Assembly (NCBI GenBank): GCA_018267435.1
Contig: JAFDYM010000216.1
Coordinates: 1 to 9,986 of the forward strand
Reading direction: 5' to 3'
From: Bacteroidota bacterium
GTDB taxonomy: Bacteria > Bacteroidota > Bacteroidia > Chitinophagales > LD1
Length of the DNA stretch: 9,986 nucleotides
Below the pieces are notes generated by a model that did not search any database, was not told the DNA's origin, and saw only the letters and a list, made by a program, of their open reading frames with translations. The position numbers and the translations under genes were made by a program. Shown here one piece after another: positions 6,222 to 9,986 of this stretch (position 1 is its first letter; every line of letters begins with the position of its first letter).

Positions 6222-7460
6222 ATGATAAGTTTTAATCAATTCACGCTAAAGAACGGCCTAAAGGTGATAGTTCACGAAGATGCTACCACCGCCATGGCTG
6301 CTGTAAATATTCTATACAAAGTAGGCTCGCGCGATGAGGACGCCGAGCAAACGGGCTTCGCGCACTTGTTCGAGCACTTTATGTTTGAGGGTTCTGCAAA
6401 TATCCCTGAGTTCGATACGCCATTGCAAAACGCCAGCGGCGAGAACAATGCCTTCACCTCGAACGACATTACCAACTACTATGACATCCTTCCTGCCAAT
6501 AACATTGAAACTGCATTTTGGCTAGAGAGTGATAGGATGCTATCGCTGGCTTTTGAAGATGAAAGCCTGAACACGCAGAAGAACGTGGTGATGGAAGAGT
6601 TTAAAGAGCACTACATCAACCAACCGTACGGCGATGTGTGGCATAAAATGAGTGCGCTAGCCTACAAGGTTCACCCATACCAATGGCCGGTAATAGGCAA
6701 AGAACTATCGCACGTAGAGAAAGTGCAGATGCAATCAGCGAAAGATTTCTTCTTTAAGTACTACCGCCCTAACAATGCGGTGCTAGTGGTAGCGGGCAAT
6801 GTAAAAACCGACGACATAAAAGTATTGGCAGAAAAATGGTTCGGCGAAATACCGAGCGGCGAAGCGTTTACACGCAACCTACCGCAAGAGCCTGAGCAGA
6901 CCGAGGCGCGCCTGCTTGAAGTGAAGGCCGAAGTGCCCGTTGACTCGATATACATTGCTTACAAAATGTGCGAGCGCAACCACCCAGATTATTATGCTAT
7001 CGACTTGCTGCGTGATATATTAAGCACAGGCGATTCATCTAGGCTATATCACCAACTGGTAAAGGAGCGCAAACTGTTCAGCAGCGTAAGCGCTTACACT
7101 ACTGAAACTATAGATAACGGCTTGTTAATGGTAGAAGCCAAATTGAATAAGGGCGTAACTATGCAAGAGGCACAAGCAGCTATTGAAGAAGTGCTACAGC
7201 AGGTTATAGATGCACAGGTAAGCGAGGAAGAACTGGTGAAGGTGAAGAACAAAATGGAGTCGTACCTAGCCTTCGGCGAAACCAATATACTGAACCGCGC
7301 CATGAACCTGGCGTACTTTGAAATGCTGGGCGACGCCAATGGAGTAAATCAGGAAATAGCCAAGTATAATGCCGTAAGCGCCGAGCAAATGCAGCGCGTA
7401 GCGCGCGAGGTGTTCCAAAAGAAGAACAGCAACACCATTTATTATTTCAGCAATAACTAA
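6222..7460 (+). CDS. M16 family zinc metallopeptidase, catalytic subunit
   Basis: A 412-residue insulinase/pitrilysin-family peptidase with two M16 halves. The inverted zinc motif HxxEH is intact as HLFEH at residues 48-52: His48 and His52 bind zinc and Glu51 is the catalytic base. The downstream Glu ligand is expected in NVVMEEFKEH (Glu125 or Glu126). YRPNNAVLVVAGNV at 181-194 is the usual end of the first domain. The second half carries DSSRLYHQLVKERKLFSSVS and YTTE, where the family's conserved Arg and Tyr lie. I chose the ATG at 6222 because the family begins close to FTLKNGLKVIVHED; the open frame extends to 6156 with no cleavable signal peptide. The protein therefore looks cytoplasmic. 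It is followed after 12 bases by a non-catalytic M16 gene, and such pairs commonly form heterodimers like mitochondrial processing peptidase. Confidence 0.95.
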   Translation: MISFNQFTLKNGLKVIVHEDATTAMAAVNILYKVGSRDEDAEQTGFAHLFEHFMFEGSANIPEFDTPLQNASGENNAFTSNDITNYYDILPANNIETAFWLESDRMLSLAFEDESLNTQKNVVMEEFKEHYINQPYGDVWHKMSALAYKVHPYQWPVIGKELSHVEKVQMQSAKDFFFKYYRPNNAVLVVAGNVKTDDIKVLAEKWFGEIPSGEAFTRNLPQEPEQTEARLLEVKAEVPVDSIYIAYKMCERNHPDYYAIDLLRDILSTGDSSRLYHQLVKERKLFSSVSAYTTETIDNGLLMVEAKLNKGVTMQEAQAAIEEVLQQVIDAQVSEEELVKVKNKMESYLAFGETNILNRAMNLAYFEMLGDANGVNQEIAKYNAVSAEQMQRVAREVFQKKNSNTIYYFSNN

Positions 7461-7472
7461 GAAGACAATACA

Positions 7473-8159
7473 ATGAGTATAAATAGGGCGATAGAGCCAG
7501 CCATTAACCTAATAGAAAGCGTGGTGCTGCCTAAGGTAGATGTGGTAACACTTGATAACGGCGTGCAGGCACACGTAATAAATGCAGGCGAGCAGGAGGT
7601 AGTAAAGATAGAATTGCTGTTCAAAGCAGGTAAGTGGTTTGAAACAAAGAACCTGGTGAGCGACTTTACCAACCGTATGCTGCGCGAAGGCACTGAAAGG
7701 CGTACAGGTAAAGAGATAGCCGATATATTCGACTACCACGGTGCTAATGTAAACTATGCCTCGGCGTACGAAACGGCTGGCGCTGTAATGTATTCACTTA
7801 GCCACAAGGCAGAGATATTGATTCCATTGTTGCATGAGGTATTTACCGAGGCAATTTTCCCGGCGAACGAATACGACACTATAGCCAACAACCGCAAGCA
7901 AAGGCTAAAGGTAGATTTGGAGAAAAACGACTTTGTAGCCAACCGTACCTTTGTAGATGCGCTATACGGGCAGCAACACCCTTATGGCCGCGTAACCAAG
8001 TTTGAGGACTTCGATACCATGAGCCCTGCCGACTTGCGCAACTTCTATAAGCAATATTACAATCCTGCTAACTTAACCATCATTGTATCGGGTCAGGTGA
8101 AAGATAGCTTGCTGAAAGAGTTGAACAAATACTTCGGTAGCACTAGTTGGAAAGGATAA
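7473..8159 (+). CDS. M16 non-catalytic subunit, N-terminal domain part
   Basis: A 228-residue product corresponding to the first M16 domain. Aligned to the catalytic neighbour, the HLFEH position reads DFTNR (residues 64-68, in LVSDFTNRMLREGT), so both zinc histidines and the catalytic Glu are missing. This is the pattern of the non-catalytic partner in M16 heterodimers, where it helps form the substrate chamber. Other family features remain: DIFDYHGANVNYASAYETAG, LHEVFTEAIFPANEYD, YGQQHPYGRV and NPANLTIIVSGQV near the domain end. It begins 12 bases after the catalytic gene and is surely co-transcribed with it. The TAA at 8157-8159 cuts it just after the first domain. Confidence 0.85.
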   Translation: MSINRAIEPAINLIESVVLPKVDVVTLDNGVQAHVINAGEQEVVKIELLFKAGKWFETKNLVSDFTNRMLREGTERRTGKEIADIFDYHGANVNYASAYETAGAVMYSLSHKAEILIPLLHEVFTEAIFPANEYDTIANNRKQRLKVDLEKNDFVANRTFVDALYGQQHPYGRVTKFEDFDTMSPADLRNFYKQYYNPANLTIIVSGQVKDSLLKELNKYFGSTSWKG

Positions 8160-8207
8160 ACGGCTAATGATACTATTAGTCATCCTGTTGAATCATCGGC
8201 GCAATTA

Positions 8208-8750
8208 GTGCACCATATTGAAAAGGTGGACTCGGTACAGAGTGCCGTAATGGTGGGCAACATCAGCATCAACAAAACGCACCCCGATTTTCTTAAGCTA
8301 AGTGTTTTGAACACCGTGTTCGGTGGTTACTTTGGATCAAGGTTGATGAGCAACATTCGCGAGGAGAAAGGCTACACTTATGGTATCTATTCATCTTTCG
8401 CATCGTACCCCCATGGCGGCTTTTTAGAAATAGCTACCGAGGTGGGCAAAGGCGTGCGCGATAATACTTTGAAGGAAATAGAGTTTGAGATAAACGACCT
8501 GCGCAATAATCTGATAGACGAGGAGGAACTGCAAATAGTGAAGAACTACATGAGCGGTAAAATACTGCGCAGTATTGATGGCCCGTTGAAACTATCGGAA
8601 ACCATTAAAGGCTTGATTATCTATGGGCAAACTACCGACTACATACACAACTTGTTAAAAACGGTGCGTGAGGTAAAGGCTGAGGAGCTACACGAGCTTG
8701 CAAAAAAATACCTTGATTACGACAAAATGTATAAGATAACTGTAGGTTAA
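8208..8750 (+). CDS. M16 non-catalytic subunit, C-terminal domain part
   Basis: The same frame as the preceding part, with coding character from 8160. If translated separately, the first possible starts are GTG at 8208 (180 residues) or ATG at 8250, neither with a visible ribosome binding site, so independent initiation would be weak or coupled. The sequence is a well-preserved second M16 domain: VDSVQSAVMVGNISINKTHP, then LNTVFGGYFGSRLMSNIREE and KGYTYGIYSS, which is the family's most conserved C-terminal stretch. No terminator is visible in the 64 bases that follow. Without the first domain it is unlikely to act alone, but the halves could assemble. Confidence 0.7.
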   Translation: MHHIEKVDSVQSAVMVGNISINKTHPDFLKLSVLNTVFGGYFGSRLMSNIREEKGYTYGIYSSFASYPHGGFLEIATEVGKGVRDNTLKEIEFEINDLRNNLIDEEELQIVKNYMSGKILRSIDGPLKLSETIKGLIIYGQTTDYIHNLLKTVREVKAEELHELAKKYLDYDKMYKITVG

Positions 8751-8797
8751 GCGTTAATGCAACTAAATACTGTTACCTATTATCTTTAACATTGTAG

Positions 8798-8805
8798 TGT
8801 ATTTG
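8798..8805 (+). promoter_or_regulatory. Weak -7 candidate for the FN3-like secreted protein gene
   Basis: TGTATTTG has one mismatch to TAnnTTTG and lies 9 bases before the ATG at 8815. No TTG is found at 17-23 bases upstream, only TTA at 8773-8775 (22-base spacer). The resulting leader would be nearly absent, so the call is weak. Apart from this, the 8751-8814 gap is AT-rich with no hairpin. Confidence 0.2.
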
Positions 8806-8814
8806 AATATTGTA

Positions 8815-9986
8815 ATGAAGAACCGTTTCTATTTATTGATGATTTTGGTGCTGGGCACGTACATGGGCAGCTATGCGCAAACCGTATTTGCGCCCGACCT
8901 ACAATGCGTACAAAACGATAACGTAAGTGGCGATATAACCCTTAGCTGGACCAATGCTACCAATACCTGCGGCACCTTTGTGCAGTACACCATATATGCG
9001 TCGTCTAACGGTCCCGATGGTCCTTACAATCAAATAGCAGTAACCAATCAAGCGGCTACTAGTCATGTGCTGGTTAACTATTTAGGTACTTCGTCTACTT
9101 GGCACTTTTATATGGAAAGCAACTACAACTGCCCAGGCGCGGTTGTGTTGAAGAGTGATACCGTAGATAACCAACCACCAGCCACACCGCAAATAATAAA
9201 TGTAACAGTAACGGCAGGCAATGATGTAATCTTTAATTGGGAGCCCAGCGCATCGCCGCAAACCTATGCTTACATCATTTACTACTTTATACCTAATAAC
9301 CAAACTGCGCTAACGCTTGATACGGTGTACGGCAGGTTCAATACTACTTATACTGATATTATTGGCGACCCAAGCTATGATTCGTTGGTGTATACTATTG
9401 CTGCCTTTGATAGTTGCGGAAGGATAAGTTCGTTCAACACGCTACCTCACAACACCATATTTACGCGCCTTAGCTCGCAAGCCTGCGAGAAGGCCATAAA
9501 GTTAAACTGGAATAAGTATAACAATTGGCCACAGAGTGTAAAGGAATATCAAGTATGGGTAAGTGTGAACGCTGGCCCGTTTGTTAACTCTGGTACTACT
9601 ACCGAAACCGAATTCGATTTTACGGCCTTTAACGATGGCGACTCGCTAGGTGTGTTTATACGCGCTATAAGTGCTGCCGATACCACCGTTACATCTGACG
9701 GTAACATAGTAGCTACACGCGCTAGCATAGTACAGCCGCCAGCCTATATGTATATAACCAATGCTACAGTTGACCTAGATAACCATATACAGGTAACTTG
9801 GATGGTAGATACTTTGGCTGAGTTGATTTTCTATAAGCTTGACCGTAGTACAAATGCTGTTAGCTACCAAAACGTAGTGCAGTTGCCGGCGCCTGACCCT
9901 TTAAACTTTTTAGAAACATACGGCGACTCATCGTCTATTACCCCGCAGAACAACCCTTACTTTTATAAGGTTACTGCCTTCGATAG
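8815..9986 (+). CDS. Large secreted FN3-like repeat protein, 5' part (truncated by window edge)
   Basis: An open frame of 390 codons with no stop before the window ends. Residues 1-21 are a signal peptide (MKNRFYLLMILVLGTYMGSY, then A, cleaved before QTVF). The rest is a series of about four FN3-like beta-sandwich modules of roughly 90 residues (near 23-115, 120-210, 215-305 and 306-390). Each has an early Trp (45, 142, 232, 329) following alternating hydrophobic residues, then Y-x-I/V strands. Modules 2 and 4 end alike: YTIAAFDSC at 193-201 and YKVTAFD at 384-390. Cysteines occur in the loops. In Bacteroidota such openings usually belong to long cell-surface proteins that end in a gliding-motility or type IX secretion C-terminal domain; that end is not visible, so this is inferred. 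No catalytic domain is seen. Confidence 0.88.
   Translation, partial: MKNRFYLLMILVLGTYMGSYAQTVFAPDLQCVQNDNVSGDITLSWTNATNTCGTFVQYTIYASSNGPDGPYNQIAVTNQAATSHVLVNYLGTSSTWHFYMESNYNCPGAVVLKSDTVDNQPPATPQIINVTVTAGNDVIFNWEPSASPQTYAYIIYYFIPNNQTALTLDTVYGRFNTTYTDIIGDPSYDSLVYTIAAFDSCGRISSFNTLPHNTIFTRLSSQACEKAIKLNWNKYNNWPQSVKEYQVWVSVNAGPFVNSGTTTETEFDFTAFNDGDSLGVFIRAISAADTTVTSDGNIVATRASIVQPPAYMYITNATVDLDNHIQVTWMVDTLAELIFYKLDRSTNAVSYQNVVQLPAPDPLNFLETYGDSSSITPQNNPYFYKVTAFD

Larger units (their letters stand above)
7473..8750 (+). pseudogene. M16 non-catalytic subunit gene interrupted by an in-frame stop
   Basis: Read as one unit, this frame encodes a normal-length M16 protein (228 residues, TAA, then 196 residues). 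It ends in TAA at 8748-8750 and contains no frameshift. The TAA at 8157-8159 falls between the two M16 domains, after FGSTSWKG and before TANDTISHPVESSAQLVHHI. The sequence around the stop remains coding in character: the 16 codons from 8160 to the first downstream start-type codon (GTG at 8208) are all sense. The downstream half keeps strongly conserved family motifs, so any inactivation must be recent. Alternatives are a naturally split two-polypeptide protein, stop readthrough, or a base error. The two parts are also listed separately. Confidence 0.7.

Noticed and set aside
8167..8208. ATG at 8167 as a restart for the second M16 half
   Set aside because: It is in a different frame from the M16 sequence and stops after 13 codons.
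9082..9303. Minus-strand 73-codon frame
   Set aside because: It is a shadow of the FN3-like secreted protein gene, which is open on the plus strand through this region.

Overview
The window looks like a core-plus-surface-protein stretch of a Bacteroidota chromosome, probably a member of the Chitinophagales/Sphingobacteriia. The reasons are a TAnnTTTG promoter with a TTG element 20 bp upstream, an atpA-atpG gene end closed by a terminator, secreted proteins with Ala-Gln signal cleavage sites, a DUF4476 protein, NVGIGT..P tail-fibre-like motifs, and FN3-like secreted modules. The lineage is inferred from these traits; no search was run.

Layout. Positions 2-1100 hold the end of the F1Fo ATP synthase operon (atpA 3' end, complete atpG, strong terminator). 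Positions 1115-1819 encode ScpB, the kleisin partner in the SMC chromosome-condensation complex. Positions 1979-5188 are a block of secreted proteins on the plus strand: a DUF4476 protein with its own terminator, then, from a good promoter, a collagen-like surface protein and a 93-residue exported protein in one transcription unit. A bidirectional terminator separates this from a minus-strand 3-hydroxyacyl-CoA dehydrogenase (5265-6116). Divergent from that gene is a tandem pair of M16 metallopeptidase genes: a catalytically complete member (6222-7460) and a partner without the zinc motif (7473-8750). A large secreted FN3-like protein starts at 8815 and runs off the right edge.

The two M16 genes would be expected to make a catalytic/non-catalytic heterodimer. 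The second gene carries a single in-frame TAA between its N- and C-terminal M16 domains, with no frame change, so it is a nonsense pseudogene, a naturally split gene, a readthrough case or a sequence error. This is the most interesting signal in the window. The second is the collagen-like gene, which has 48 uninterrupted Gly-X-Y triplets built from three mosaic super-repeats and flanked by duplicated NVGIGT motifs.

I see no CRISPR array, insertion sequence, tRNA, rRNA, phage module or defence system, and nothing that amounts to a clearly new multi-gene system. No gene-free stretch exceeds 300 bases; the longest, 1820-1978, holds only weak hairpins and a poor promoter candidate.
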